Shown here piece by piece: positions 1 to 8,356 of a DNA stretch of 64,000 nucleotides. The translations under genes were made by a program, and so were the position numbers. Position 1 is the stretch's first letter, and each line of letters begins with the position of its first letter. The stretch comes from Alginatibacterium sediminis (GTDB lineage: Bacteria > Pseudomonadota > Gammaproteobacteria > Enterobacterales > Celerinatantimonadaceae): contig NZ_RAQO01000002.1 in assembly GCF_003610775.1 (NCBI RefSeq), forward strand, positions 1 to 64,000, given 5' to 3'. The notes beneath the pieces were generated by a model, which was not told the DNA's origin, did no database searches, and saw nothing but the letters and a program-made list of their open reading frames with translations.

Positions 1-4
1 TTGA

Positions 5-170
5 TGTCAACCGCTAATTTCAAGAAAGTTTGCAGTTTTCATCCCGCTGGTTTGAAGCGAGCTTCTAATACCGTCCTGAGCCGTTGCATCCCTCTCTATC
101 CCTTATGGAACAAGGAGTGGCTGCCGCGTTTCAGTGGGGTGCATTATAGGGATCACACTTTGGAGCGCAA
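5..170 (-). promoter_or_regulatory. Leftward rRNA-type promoter region (P1 and candidate P2 -35)
   Basis: Read leftward, TTGCGC (165-170) and TATAAT (143-148) are separated by 16 bases, followed by a GC-rich discriminator GCACCCC. The block CCCTATAATGCACC and the following CACTGAAACG closely resemble rRNA P1 promoters of enteric bacteria, which also use a 16-base spacer. A second perfect TTGACA lies at 5-10, about where a P2 -35 would fall, but its -10 is outside the window. The likely product is an rRNA operon or another stable RNA to the left. This is inferred from promoter resemblance only; no RNA gene is visible here. Confidence 0.55.
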
Positions 171-345
171 GGCTTTTTTGTGATTTATATCGCCTTTTAG
201 CTCAAGCGCTCACAAAGCCAACAATTCGTTGATTGTTTAAGCGTAAAGCAGCGCTAAAAAAAGAAAAAGTACATGAAACCGCAAGTCGATAGAGATTATT
301 GTGGATAGAACTTAGGAAAGACTAAAGTTAAAGGCTTACATCCGG

Positions 346-585
346 CTATGCTTGTTCATCAAGTAGTATGAAGTTGTCGAGGTCAAGGTTTCGGTCACCG
401 ATACGGTTAAGGATCTCTACTTTTCCATCACAAATAGCAATAATTGATTTATCGCGCTTGAACGATTCGGGAACAACAACTCGCCCGTTTGGCTTTTGTT
501 CAAGCTCGAGTACTTTATGAAAAAGCTCAAGAGAATTGTCCATATAATAGATAACGGTTACTTCACGTATTTGCTTTTGCCCCAC
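346..585 (-). CDS. TIGR02922 family small conserved protein
   Basis: A 79-residue protein starting with GTG, with AGAGG five to six bases upstream. The core, with VTVIYYMDNSLELFHKVL near the N-terminus and RVVVPESFKRDKSIIAICDG in the middle, matches my memory of the TIGR02922 family, a short protein of unknown function found in Shewanella, Colwellia and relatives. No membrane segment or signal peptide is seen. It stands alone, with 169 bases of non-coding DNA before it and the rRNA-type promoter region beyond it. The function is unknown; family assignment is by pattern, not by search. Confidence 0.8.
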   Translation of the reverse strand: MGQKQIREVTVIYYMDNSLELFHKVLELEQKPNGRVVVPESFKRDKSIIAICDGKVEILNRIGDRNLDLDNFILLDEQA

Positions 586-754
586 CTGTACCTCTTATTT
601 TGTGATTCACAATCATCTAATGTTTTGATTGGTGAATATAGCATGGCTATGTTCAAGTCTAAATAGTCATCTATCTACAGAACAAAAGTGTCAGCAATGA
701 TAAATATTCGTAAACAAAGAATAGTGGCCTAAGTCAAGGTACATTCAAACAAGC

Positions 755-1369
755 TTACATTGGTCGCTTAATTGTAAGCGAATGACCGTTTACCCAATAA
801 TCACTGCCACCTAATCGGCCCAGAGGATCAAGCCCAAGATGATCAACCTTAAGTCGCTGATCAGATTTCGATACGATACTAGACTCAAGGTACGCCGTTT
901 TTAATTCGATAAAAACTAAGTTCTGTTGTTGGCGACCAATAGTCTGGTGCAAATGAAGCTCGCCAGCTAATGCTATTTTGCTATTCTCAATGCGCGGTAG
1001 CGCAAAACCCTCGAAGTCTACTAGCTTAATATTCTGTGCATTAATCTCGGAATCATTTGGCTCTCGGCTACGCGATGACTCCGTCACTTCAGCAGCATGT
1101 TCAACACTAGGTATATGTATCGTAACTTTTTTGCTTCTTTGAATATTGTCCAGGGTATCTTTTTGACGTCCATCAGGCCGTTGACCGATGGACAACATAA
1201 TAAGAGGAGGATCCGAACACACCGCATTAAAGAAAGAAAACGGAGCCAGATTATAGCTTTCAGAATCTTGATTTTCGGTGAGTACCCATGCGATAGGACG
1301 AGGCACGATCACTTGAGTTAATAAATGGTAACTTTCGTTAGTACTTAATGAATTTAAATCAATAATCAT
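755..1369 (-). CDS. Flavin reductase family protein (FMN-binding split barrel)
   Basis: A 204-residue protein. The ATG at 1369 is chosen over an upstream in-frame start because GGAG lies just before it and the N-terminus MIIDLNSLS is typical, whereas the longer form would overlap the upstream gene. Features of the flavin-reductase-like FMN-binding family include VPRPIAWVLT near residue 25, the SYNLAPFSFFNAVCSDPP stretch around residue 45 and a later DTLDNI segment. Such proteins bind FMN and reduce flavin or act as small oxidoreductases. It follows an aminotransferase by 49 bases, with a perfect hairpin between them, so the two are probably co-transcribed. Substrate unknown. Confidence 0.82.
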   Translation of the reverse strand: MIIDLNSLSTNESYHLLTQVIVPRPIAWVLTENQDSESYNLAPFSFFNAVCSDPPLIMLSIGQRPDGRQKDTLDNIQRSKKVTIHIPSVEHAAEVTESSRSREPNDSEINAQNIKLVDFEGFALPRIENSKIALAGELHLHQTIGRQQQNLVFIELKTAYLESSIVSKSDQRLKVDHLGLDPLGRLGGSDYWVNGHSLTIKRPM

Positions 1370-1382
1370 AAAACTGACTCCA

Positions 1383-1412
1383 ACTTGCTGATCTTGCGAA
1401 AGATCAGCAAGT
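1383..1412 (-). promoter_or_regulatory. Perfect 13-bp intercistronic hairpin
   Basis: ACTTGCTGATCTT (1383-1395), a four-base loop GCGA, then AAGATCAGCAAGT (1400-1412). It sits between the aminotransferase stop and the flavin reductase start, and the ribosome binding site GGAG begins right after the stem on the transcribed strand. There is no T-run, so it is a weak candidate for an intrinsic terminator; an mRNA-stabilising or expression-ratio element is more likely. Confidence 0.6.
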
Positions 1413-1418
1413 AACAAT

Positions 1419-2534
1419 TTATAGCACTTCGCGCAGCGCCGCCAAACACAGACTAACATTCTCTGTTCGAGCAGCGTAGCCCATCAATCCAATTCGCCAT
1501 GCTTTGCCAGCAAAAGCCCCTAAGCCTGCACCTATTTCCAAATTGTATTCGTTTAGTAAGCGCGAGCGGATCAAGGCGTCATCCACCCCATTTGGAATTG
1601 CAACGGTGTTTAGCTGAGGCAAACGATATTTTGGATCAACGATAAACTCAATACCCATGGCTTCTAGCCCATCTCTTAACACCATGTGTTGTTGTTGATG
1701 TCTATTCCACGAGTTTTCAAGTCCCTCATGATGGAGTTGAACTAACGCTTCATGCATTGCATATAAGCTGGTTACTGGCGCAGTATGATGATAACTGCGT
1801 TTTTGGGTACTACTCCAATAGTTCATCACTAAGGTATGATCTAAAAACCAACTCTGAACTGGAACTTTTCGCGCATTGAGAACGTCTATCGCCGCCGGAG
1901 AGAAACTGACAGGAGACAAGCCCGGTATGCACGACAAGCACTTCTGACTACCAGAGTAAACAGCATCTATTTGCCATTCGTCGACTTTTAACGGCACTCC
2001 GCCTAATGAAGTCACAGCATCGACAATCGTTAAACAATTATAGCGTTTTGCAATCGCACACAAGGCCTGAGCATCTGAGCACACCCCGGTTGATGTTTCA
2101 GCGTGTACAAAGGCTACACACTTCGCATCCGGGTGTTGCTGGAGCGCTAACTCCAACTTGTCCTCACTCACCGGACTACCCCATGGGTCTTCTACAACAA
2201 TGGCTTGTGCCTGGCAGCGTTCAATATTTTCTTTCATGCGCATACCAAACACACCGTTTATACACACGATAACTTTATCGCCGGGCTCAAGAAGATTTAC
2301 GAAGCAGGTCTCCATGCCCGCAGAACCAGGCGCTGAAACTACGAAAGTATTGGCATTTTGAGTTTGGAATGCCAATTGTAACATCTGCTTAATTTCATCC
2401 ATCAGCTTTAAAAACTGTGGGTCGAGGTGTCCTACTAGAGGTTTGCTACTAGCCAATTGAACTTGGGGAGAAATATCACTAGGCCCAGGGCCCATTAAGG
2501 TACGTTGTTGAGGGAAAAAAGAAGTGTAGGTCAT
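1419..2534 (-). CDS. Alanine-glyoxylate aminotransferase family protein (PLP, class V fold)
   Basis: A 371-residue pyridoxal-phosphate aminotransferase of the serine/alanine-glyoxylate type. The N-terminal LMGPGPSDISPQV with the later KPLVGHLDPQF is diagnostic; SAPGSAGMETCFVNLLEPGD binds the cofactor phosphate; IVDAVTSLGG carries the PLP-ring aspartate; SGSQKCLSCIPG holds the Schiff-base lysine; and GLGAFAGKAWRIGLMGYAA is the C-terminal substrate-binding region. The enzyme would use glyoxylate or another oxoacid as amino acceptor; the donor cannot be told from sequence. It is first of a two-gene unit with the flavin reductase downstream. Length is normal for the family. Confidence 0.88.
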   Translation of the reverse strand: MTYTSFFPQQRTLMGPGPSDISPQVQLASSKPLVGHLDPQFLKLMDEIKQMLQLAFQTQNANTFVVSAPGSAGMETCFVNLLEPGDKVIVCINGVFGMRMKENIERCQAQAIVVEDPWGSPVSEDKLELALQQHPDAKCVAFVHAETSTGVCSDAQALCAIAKRYNCLTIVDAVTSLGGVPLKVDEWQIDAVYSGSQKCLSCIPGLSPVSFSPAAIDVLNARKVPVQSWFLDHTLVMNYWSSTQKRSYHHTAPVTSLYAMHEALVQLHHEGLENSWNRHQQQHMVLRDGLEAMGIEFIVDPKYRLPQLNTVAIPNGVDDALIRSRLLNEYNLEIGAGLGAFAGKAWRIGLMGYAARTENVSLCLAALREVL

Positions 2535-3109
2535 CGAGCTATCCTTATCTGTGGTGCTTTATTATTATGTTTATGCTGCGACGTATGAGAAGGACCTCAT
2601 CGGAGCAGTCAGAATAACTTTAACATTGTTTTAACCTCCGTGTTAACCCCGATTAAAATTACAGCAGTTCATGCATTTATGCTAAAAAACCAAAGCCTCG
2701 AATTTGAGTTAGAATAAATAAGTCAAAACAAAAACACAAAAATTTAACACTAACAATACAAATTAGCAGCAAGCCGCTTAACATCTAGTCAACAGCCCTA
2801 GTCAAACGCGTCAATAAACTTGTTTTTACAGACGAATATTCACTCATGACCAGAAAAAGATAAAAGACCCTTAAAACAGTGCATTACGAACACTACACCA
2901 GCAGCAAATCGGCTTCAAATTCAAAATTAATGAATAGTTATTCAATAGTATCCCAGTGCTGTGATTTTGTGTTCATGAAACTAAGTATTAGGTTCAAACC
3001 AAAACCAAAATGGATTAGTAAAAGTAATCTGAAAATGGAATTTATGTCATTTGATCCTTATCCATTCTCTGACTAATATACAAACAACAACGAATATGAG
3101 GAACGGGTT
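2535..3109. other. Long AT-rich intergenic region (575 bases)
   Basis: This stretch separates two divergent genes and must hold both promoters. It contains repeated TTAAC strings near 2625-2650 and is very AT-rich. A rightward 65-codon open frame (2879-3076) has no recognisable domain, an implausible composition and no good ribosome binding site, so no gene is called. A small RNA cannot be excluded, but no terminator-like hairpin was found. Confidence 0.6.
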
Positions 3110-3331
3110 ATGAACACTTCTACAGCAAATGTACAACACACAGAAAACACAGTATCTATCTCAAATGCTAAAAGCCTTTTAGTACGTATGCATGACATCG
3201 GCGAAACTTGGCTAAAACGTCAAAAGACACGCCGTCAGCTAGCGCAAATGCCAGCTTACTTGTTACGTGATGTTGGTCTAACAGAAGCAGATCGTTATAG
3301 CGAGAGCCGTAAGCACTTCTGGCAAAACTAA
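3110..3331 (+). CDS. DUF1127 domain small protein
   Basis: A 73-residue basic protein with GAGGAACGGGTT just upstream of its ATG. The C-terminal half (about residues 30-65) has the DUF1127 pattern: arginine/lysine-rich helix KRQKTRRQLAQMP, then LLRDVGLTEADRYSE. DUF1127 proteins (YjiS type) are small, often stress-responsive proteins; some in alphaproteobacteria affect RNA or phosphate homeostasis, but no role is known here. The N-terminal 25 residues are low-complexity Thr/Asn/Gln. It is monocistronic, with a hairpin after the stop. Confidence 0.85.
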   Translation: MNTSTANVQHTENTVSISNAKSLLVRMHDIGETWLKRQKTRRQLAQMPAYLLRDVGLTEADRYSESRKHFWQN

Positions 3332-3355
3332 AGTCTGTGCATGGAAGCCCGTTCT

Positions 3356-3379
3356 GAGATGCGCTGTAAGGCGTATCTC
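3356..3379 (+). terminator. Hairpin after the DUF1127 gene
   Basis: GAGATGCGC, six-base loop, GCGTATCTC: a nine-pair stem with one G-T pair, 24 bases after the stop. There is no clear T-run, so it is only a weak terminator candidate. Confidence 0.35.
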
Positions 3380-3511
3380 GCACTTTAGTTATCCCCAGTT
3401 CACATCGTTCTCCCTTTTGCCAAAATAACCATTGCATCCAATCTCAGCTTGAGAACATCAATAATCTTTGTAAACCCTTAGCTTGCTATCCCTATTGCCA
3501 CGCCTAACAAT

Positions 3512-4474
3512 TTGCTAAACTCCAAACCGTCAGTTGCTTTATTTGAGTCTATTTTGTCTGCTTTTAATCTTATAACCATTTTAGGTCCTACAGCTTCAGG
3601 AAAAACATCCTTAGGTGTATCTCTTGCTAAGCAAATTGGCGGCGAAATTTTGTCTGCTGATTCTAGGCAGGTATATACCGGCTTAGATATAGGGAGTGGC
3701 AAAGATTTAGCCGAATTTGGCGACGTTCCCTACCATTTGATTGACGTGGTTAACCCTGGTGACGAATACAGCGTATTTCGATACCAGCAGGATTTTTTTG
3801 AAGCCTATGCGCAAGTAAAAAACCATAACAAGGTACCGATAATGGTGGGAGGGACTGGTTTATATATCGACGCAATTACCCAAAATTATCAATTGACGCA
3901 AGTACACGAGAACCAAGACTTACGGGCAGAGCTTGCAACAGACTCTTTGGAGCAACTGCAACAACGCTTAATTAAGCTCAAACCCGAGCTACACAATGAC
4001 ACCGACTTACTTGTGAGGCCACGCTTAGTAAGAGCGATAGAGATTGCTGTTTTCGAACAACACAATCCAAAGGCAAGTAAATCGAAATTCCCAAGCATTA
4101 AGTCTTTGTTGATTGGCATACAATGGGATCGAAGCGAACTACGTAAGCGAATAACCCTTCGTCTAAAACAACGTTTTGATGAAGGACTGATTGAAGAAGT
4201 CCAAGATCTGCACCATCAAGGAGTTAGTTATGAAACTCTTGAGTTCTACGGTCTTGAGTACCGCTTAGTTGCCCAGTATTTACAAGGACAACTTAACCAA
4301 AATGACCTACAACAAAAACTAAACTCCAAAATCCATCAGTTTGCAAAACGACAAGATACTTGGTTCCGAAAAATGCAGCGACGTGGTGACCACATTCATT
4401 GGCTTGATCCTAGCCAAAACTTATGTGAACAGGCCACTATCATTATTGAACAGTCTAAGGTCGAAGGTCTTTAG
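3512..4474 (+). CDS. Divergent MiaA-like tRNA dimethylallyltransferase (IPPT family)
   Basis: About 320 residues with the P-loop ITILGPTASGKTSLG near residue 25, then ILSADSRQVYTGLDIG, HLIDVVNPGDEYSVF and VGGTGLYIDAI, the diagnostic order of tRNA dimethylallyltransferases, which attach dimethylallyl to A37. It differs from the usual gammaproteobacterial MiaA: IGSGKD replaces the common IGTAKP, and the C-terminal part (RQDTWFRKMQRRGD) keeps the family's FAKRQ.TWFR signature. It is not in a mutL-miaA-hfq setting, so it is likely a second, paralogous or transferred copy. No ATG precedes the P-loop; TTG at 3512 or TTG near 3557 are possible starts, neither with a good ribosome binding site. Confidence 0.78.
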   Translation: MLNSKPSVALFESILSAFNLITILGPTASGKTSLGVSLAKQIGGEILSADSRQVYTGLDIGSGKDLAEFGDVPYHLIDVVNPGDEYSVFRYQQDFFEAYAQVKNHNKVPIMVGGTGLYIDAITQNYQLTQVHENQDLRAELATDSLEQLQQRLIKLKPELHNDTDLLVRPRLVRAIEIAVFEQHNPKASKSKFPSIKSLLIGIQWDRSELRKRITLRLKQRFDEGLIEEVQDLHHQGVSYETLEFYGLEYRLVAQYLQGQLNQNDLQQKLNSKIHQFAKRQDTWFRKMQRRGDHIHWLDPSQNLCEQATIIIEQSKVEGL

Positions 4475-4500
4475 AAAGCTAAAAGTAGTTGTCGTTTTAA

Positions 4501-5745
4501 CTAAGAGCAATCCAACTTAAGTTGTTTGGGTCCCAGCTTAGTAAAAAAGTTGCCATGGTCATCAACTGATAATTGAACGCCTCGTTGCGTAGGCCATGTC
4601 CAATTCAACCAGCCCGTAAACCCAAATTCACATGAGCGTATCAACCATTGTTGAAGCTGGTTTATCTGTTCTAATTGCGAAAGACCGTGCGCGTCAACAA
4701 AGCCATACTCACCCATAATAATCGGTTTCTTGTAGTGCTTCTTAAGATTGAAATATTCGATATAGCCATCAAAATCTAATTGGCTATCAGGGTAAAGGTG
4801 AAGATCAACATAATCTAATTGTGAGTTTTCGAGCGCACTGAGCACGACTCCATTCCATATGCTATCACTGGCGAAAAAGCCAACGCTAACCAATGCTCCG
4901 TGATCAACAAACTGTATTGCATTTCTAATTTCCTGACTCCAATACAAGAAGCTATCGATGGCTAATTTCCTTTTCTCAGCAACGACGCTCAGATCATAAG
5001 TTTCACCATTAGCAGCTCGATACTTTCCGACCGAACTACTCGCAGGTTCTTGGTCGTTACGATATACAAATTCATTTCTTATTTGCCAAGAAAATACAGT
5101 ATTTAGATTGACCCCGAGTTGTTTTAAATTAGTAATAACTTGTTTCCAAAAATCTTGTTCTAGCCTGATCAGTTGGCTATCCAAATATTGGGTGTTTGAC
5201 CACCAAATATCAGATTCGTGTTTGAGAACTGCACCGTATAAGGTAGACGGTAGTTGATCTAACGTAACAATCACTCGAATATTATATGAGCTAGACAACT
5301 GCAAAAAGTTAGCTAGGTTTGCCATATAGACGGCTGAAAGTTCACCGCTTAAGGTGACAATACATTCTGGATTGATAAAAACTCGAACAATATTGTAGTC
5401 AGCTGAGCTAAGTAAGCGCAGCATTTTAGTTGCTTCTCGTTCACTATACTTAGTGTCGTTGAAAGTACTGTGATAAGACACCCCGAGCGTCAAACACGGT
5501 TCGGTCAGCGCTTCGACATGTGTATAGTTATAACCTCGTGGCATAAACACAGTTTGGGTACCAGACAAGAAAAATTGAGGCTTATTTTTTAAGCCATTTT
5601 TTATTTCAATTTTTGGAAAGGATTGCTGGCGAACAGAAGCTTGAATGTAGTTCGCACTCGAATGAGCATTGAACACCGATATGAGTAAACATGAGACAAC
5701 AAGTAAAAAATGTCGAACGGCATTCTTTGTCTGATCGAGCCCCAT
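4501..5745 (-). CDS. Secreted glycoside hydrolase, clan A TIM barrel (GH5-like)
   Basis: A 414-residue protein with an N-terminal hydrophobic export signal (residues 11-27, HFLLVVSCLLISVFNA) and AAGGA before the ATG. Clan GH-A landmarks are present: FMPRGYNY early in the barrel, RVFINPE at strand 3, WQIRNEF with the putative acid/base Glu225, VDLHLYPD, and PIIMGEYGF with the putative nucleophile Glu346, then WLNWTW at the last strand. It probably cleaves a beta-linked polysaccharide; family number and substrate cannot be assigned. It faces the MiaA-like gene tail to tail (26 bases apart). No carbohydrate-binding module is seen. Confidence 0.72.
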   Translation of the reverse strand: MGLDQTKNAVRHFLLVVSCLLISVFNAHSSANYIQASVRQQSFPKIEIKNGLKNKPQFFLSGTQTVFMPRGYNYTHVEALTEPCLTLGVSYHSTFNDTKYSEREATKMLRLLSSADYNIVRVFINPECIVTLSGELSAVYMANLANFLQLSSSYNIRVIVTLDQLPSTLYGAVLKHESDIWWSNTQYLDSQLIRLEQDFWKQVITNLKQLGVNLNTVFSWQIRNEFVYRNDQEPASSSVGKYRAANGETYDLSVVAEKRKLAIDSFLYWSQEIRNAIQFVDHGALVSVGFFASDSIWNGVVLSALENSQLDYVDLHLYPDSQLDFDGYIEYFNLKKHYKKPIIMGEYGFVDAHGLSQLEQINQLQQWLIRSCEFGFTGWLNWTWPTQRGVQLSVDDHGNFFTKLGPKQLKLDCS

Positions 5746-5789
5746 TGAACATTCCTTTGATTTGAGACCAACATTGCTAGCGCATGAAA

Positions 5790-6053
5790 CTAACCAAACA
5801 GGCCGCTAGCATCTTTGATCAGTCTCAAGTAGATGGCCACGAACAAATGCGCCAGCCATAAGCCTATAAAACAAATGCTAATAACAGCTACCGCGCTTTG
5901 ATAAACGGCTATGCTAGTGTCCCAATAAATGTATATTAGACTAAACAAAAGTACACCAATGCTAGACCACATAAAACACTGTCGACAACGACCGAGTTTT
6001 TGCCTAAACCAGGGGCTTTGGCATTGTCCACAATCTGTTTTAGAATCTTGCAT
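5790..6053 (-). CDS. DUF3624 membrane protein with N-terminal zinc-ribbon-like cysteines
   Basis: An 87-residue protein. Residues 8-27 hold two Cys-x-x-Cys pairs (CGQC and CRQC) in the pattern CGQCQSPWFRQKLGRCRQC, followed by two membrane segments (about 29-45 and 51-73). This matches the DUF3624 family of Vibrio and Shewanella relatives, of unknown function. It is 44 bases upstream of the glycosidase on the same strand and may share a transcript, although a functional link is not evident. Confidence 0.72.
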   Translation of the reverse strand: MQDSKTDCGQCQSPWFRQKLGRCRQCFMWSSIGVLLFSLIYIYWDTSIAVYQSAVAVISICFIGLWLAHLFVAIYLRLIKDASGLFG

Positions 6054-6189
6054 ATTAACCTTGTTACAAAGAACTTACGGCGAATTGGATTATCTCAGTT
6101 ATGTATGCGTTTGCGAAGCCAAGACTGAACTCGACTTAAGCCAGTAATACGATAAGCTGCATACAATCATAAAATATGAGTAACCATGA

Positions 6190-6426
6190 ATGATTATACC
6201 CTGGCGAGAACTTGAAGCTGAGACTCTTCACAATTTGCTCGAAAGTATTGTACTACGTGAAGGCACCGACTACGGAGAGCTAGAGCTAAGCCTTGAGCAG
6301 AAACTATCTCGCCTACGCCAACAACTAGAATCTGAGCAAATTGTTTTAATGTATTCAGAAACTCACGAAAGCGTAAATGCCGTGGCTAAGGATCAAGTGA
6401 ACTTTGCAAACAACGCATCAAATTAG
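6190..6426 (+). CDS. yheU: YheU family protein
   Basis: A 78-residue acidic protein beginning MIIPWRELEAETLHNL and containing LREGDT-like VLREGTDYGELE, nearly identical to E. coli YheU over the first 40 residues. Function unknown. An out-of-frame ATG four bases upstream gives only a short frame. The gene overlaps yheT by 23 bases. In enteric bacteria yheU follows yheT; here it precedes it. Confidence 0.88.
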   Translation: MIIPWRELEAETLHNLLESIVLREGTDYGELELSLEQKLSRLRQQLESEQIVLMYSETHESVNAVAKDQVNFANNASN

Positions 6427-7381
6427 AACTTACCAGGCACCAATTTGGGCCAAGAATCCTCATTTTCAAACCATCGCACCGCGTGTCTTGTGGCGCCGAA
6501 GTAAAGCACGCTTACAGTGGCAGCAATTTGAATTGAACGATGGCGATTTTGTCGACCTTGCATGGCAAAACCAGTTTGCCAATGATGATACGCGCCCTAT
6601 TCTCTTACTTTTACATGGACTGCATGGTTGCGCTGAATCGCCTTATATTAAAAGCTTGATGCAGGTCAACGCTCAGCTAGGTTGGCGGATGGTGGTCATG
6701 CATCAACGCGGTTGTAGTGGTCGAGCCAATCGTTTTTGGCGCAGTTACCACAGTGGCGAAACCGATGATCTTGGCCAGGTTGTTCAAATGATCAAACAGC
6801 GCTTCCCACTAGCACCGCTATTTGCAGTTGGTTACTCGATGGGGGGAAATATCCTACTAAATTACCTCATTGGTGAGCCGAAAAACCCTATTCAAGCCGC
6901 AATTAGTGTCTCAGCTCCCTTGAAATTGGGGGCTTGTGCGGATGCTATCAACAAAGGTTTTTCAAAAGTTTATCAGCGTTATCTCATCTCGCTAATGCGC
7001 AGCTCTCTTGTTTCCAAGCACCGCTCTCACCCAAACAGAATAGAGCACCTCAAGTTACGAAATTCGAGTACGTTTTGGGATTTCGACAATGTATACACAG
7101 CCCCGGTACATGGTTTTGTAGATGCTGCCGATTACTATCAACAATGCAGCCCAAAAACACGTATGGCCACTATTAAAACTCCCCATCTAGTTGTTCATTC
7201 TCAGGATGACCCGTTTATGAATCACGAGGTTTTGCTTGAGCCAACGCAGGTTTCAAGTCATGGCCAGTATTTGTTAACTCAATCCGGCGGGCATGTCGGG
7301 TTCTTAGAAGGGGAAATGAATCGCCCTCAGTCTTGGTTGAATCACGTTATTCCAAGTTATTTCAAGTCTCAGCTTGAATAA
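6404..7381 (+). CDS. yheT: YheT family alpha/beta hydrolase
   Basis: A 325-residue alpha/beta hydrolase of the AB-hydrolase-4/YheT family. It has NPHFQTIAPR at the N-terminus, the oxyanion region LLLLHGLHGCAESPY, HQRGCSGRANR, the nucleophile elbow GYSMGGNI, the acid in SQDDPFM and the catalytic His in SGGHVGFLEG. Members are hydrolases with uncertain natural substrates. The best start is TTG at 6404, inside yheU, with AAGGA eleven bases upstream; no in-frame ATG is available before the conserved region. It is translationally coupled to yheU by overlap, and prkB follows after 105 bases. Confidence 0.88.
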   Translation: MQTTHQIRTYQAPIWAKNPHFQTIAPRVLWRRSKARLQWQQFELNDGDFVDLAWQNQFANDDTRPILLLLHGLHGCAESPYIKSLMQVNAQLGWRMVVMHQRGCSGRANRFWRSYHSGETDDLGQVVQMIKQRFPLAPLFAVGYSMGGNILLNYLIGEPKNPIQAAISVSAPLKLGACADAINKGFSKVYQRYLISLMRSSLVSKHRSHPNRIEHLKLRNSSTFWDFDNVYTAPVHGFVDAADYYQQCSPKTRMATIKTPHLVVHSQDDPFMNHEVLLEPTQVSSHGQYLLTQSGGHVGFLEGEMNRPQSWLNHVIPSYFKSQLE

Positions 7382-7486
7382 GCCTAAGCATATCACTCAA
7401 ACATAGGCTTGCTTGACCAAGCCTGCTTCCGGCCTCACAATGCCAAGTCAGAATAGAGCCAAATTATTTACTTCAAGGAAGAATGA

Positions 7487-8356
7487 ATGTCTGCTAAACA
7501 CCCTATAATTGCGGTAACGGGCTCCTCAGGCGCGGGGACCTCAACCACGAGCGAAACCTTTGCCCACCTGTTTCGTGAACATAAGCTAAACGCAGCATTT
7601 ATCGAAGGCGATAGCTTCCATCGCTATACTCGCCCCGAAATGGATGTCGCTATTCGCAAAGCACGTGAACAAGGCAAGCACATTAGCTATTTCGGCGCAG
7701 AAGCAAATGACTTTGAATTATTGCAAAACTTTTTTCGAGAATACGGTCAAACGGGAGGCGGGAAATATCGTCGTTACCTACATACCTTCGATGAGGCCGT
7801 TCCTTACAACTTAATGCCTGGCACCTTCACCCCATGGCAGGATGTTTCAGAAAATACCGATGTGTTGTTCTATGAAGGCTTACATGGAGGCATTGTCGAC
7901 AAAAATTACAACGTGGCTGCACATGTTGACCTATTAATCGGCATGGTGCCAATAGTCAATTTAGAATGGATTCAGAAACTGGTTCGCGATACATCAGAGC
8001 GAGGCCACTCGCGCGAAGCCGTTCAAGAGTCAATTGTGCGCTCAATGGATGACTATATAAATTATATTACACCACAGTTTTCTCGCACCCATATTAACTT
8101 CCAGCGCGTCCCGACGGTTGATACCTCTAACCCTTTCTCAGCACGAAGTATTCCTAGCCTAGATGAAAGTATGCTAGTGATTCGATTCCGCGGGCTAAAA
8201 AATGTCGATTTCCCGTATTTGATGTCGATGATAGACGGTGCGTATATGTCTCGCAGGGACACCATTGTTGTACCTGGCGGAAAAATGAGCTTCACTATGG
8301 AGCTCATTTTAGCGCCAATGATTCAGCAACTGCTGGAAACAGGTAAAGTCGGCTAA
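7487..8356 (+). CDS. prkB: Phosphoribulokinase (PrkB type)
   Basis: A 289-residue P-loop kinase. VTGSSGAGTSTTSETF is the Walker A region (with threonine where many kinases have lysine, as is usual in this family), and FIEGDSFHRYTRPEMD and FYEGLHGGIVD follow. It matches the E. coli PrkB protein of the phosphoribulokinase/uridine kinase family throughout. No RuBisCO gene is present, so a role in carbon fixation is unlikely; the real substrate is unclear. It sits between yheT and, tail to tail with a 4-base overlap, yhfA, the usual setting in gammaproteobacteria. AAGGAAGA precedes the ATG. Confidence 0.9.
   Translation: MSAKHPIIAVTGSSGAGTSTTSETFAHLFREHKLNAAFIEGDSFHRYTRPEMDVAIRKAREQGKHISYFGAEANDFELLQNFFREYGQTGGGKYRRYLHTFDEAVPYNLMPGTFTPWQDVSENTDVLFYEGLHGGIVDKNYNVAAHVDLLIGMVPIVNLEWIQKLVRDTSERGHSREAVQESIVRSMDDYINYITPQFSRTHINFQRVPTVDTSNPFSARSIPSLDESMLVIRFRGLKNVDFPYLMSMIDGAYMSRRDTIVVPGGKMSFTMELILAPMIQQLLETGKVG

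Noticed and set aside
1-183. Rightward 60-codon open frame at the window start
   Set aside because: It lies across the leftward rRNA-type promoter region, has no ribosome binding site context and no family resemblance.
2879-3076. Rightward 65-codon open frame in the long gap before the DUF1127 gene
   Set aside because: Starts with GTG, Lys/Ser/Asn-rich composition dictated by AT content, no ribosome binding site, no recognisable domain.
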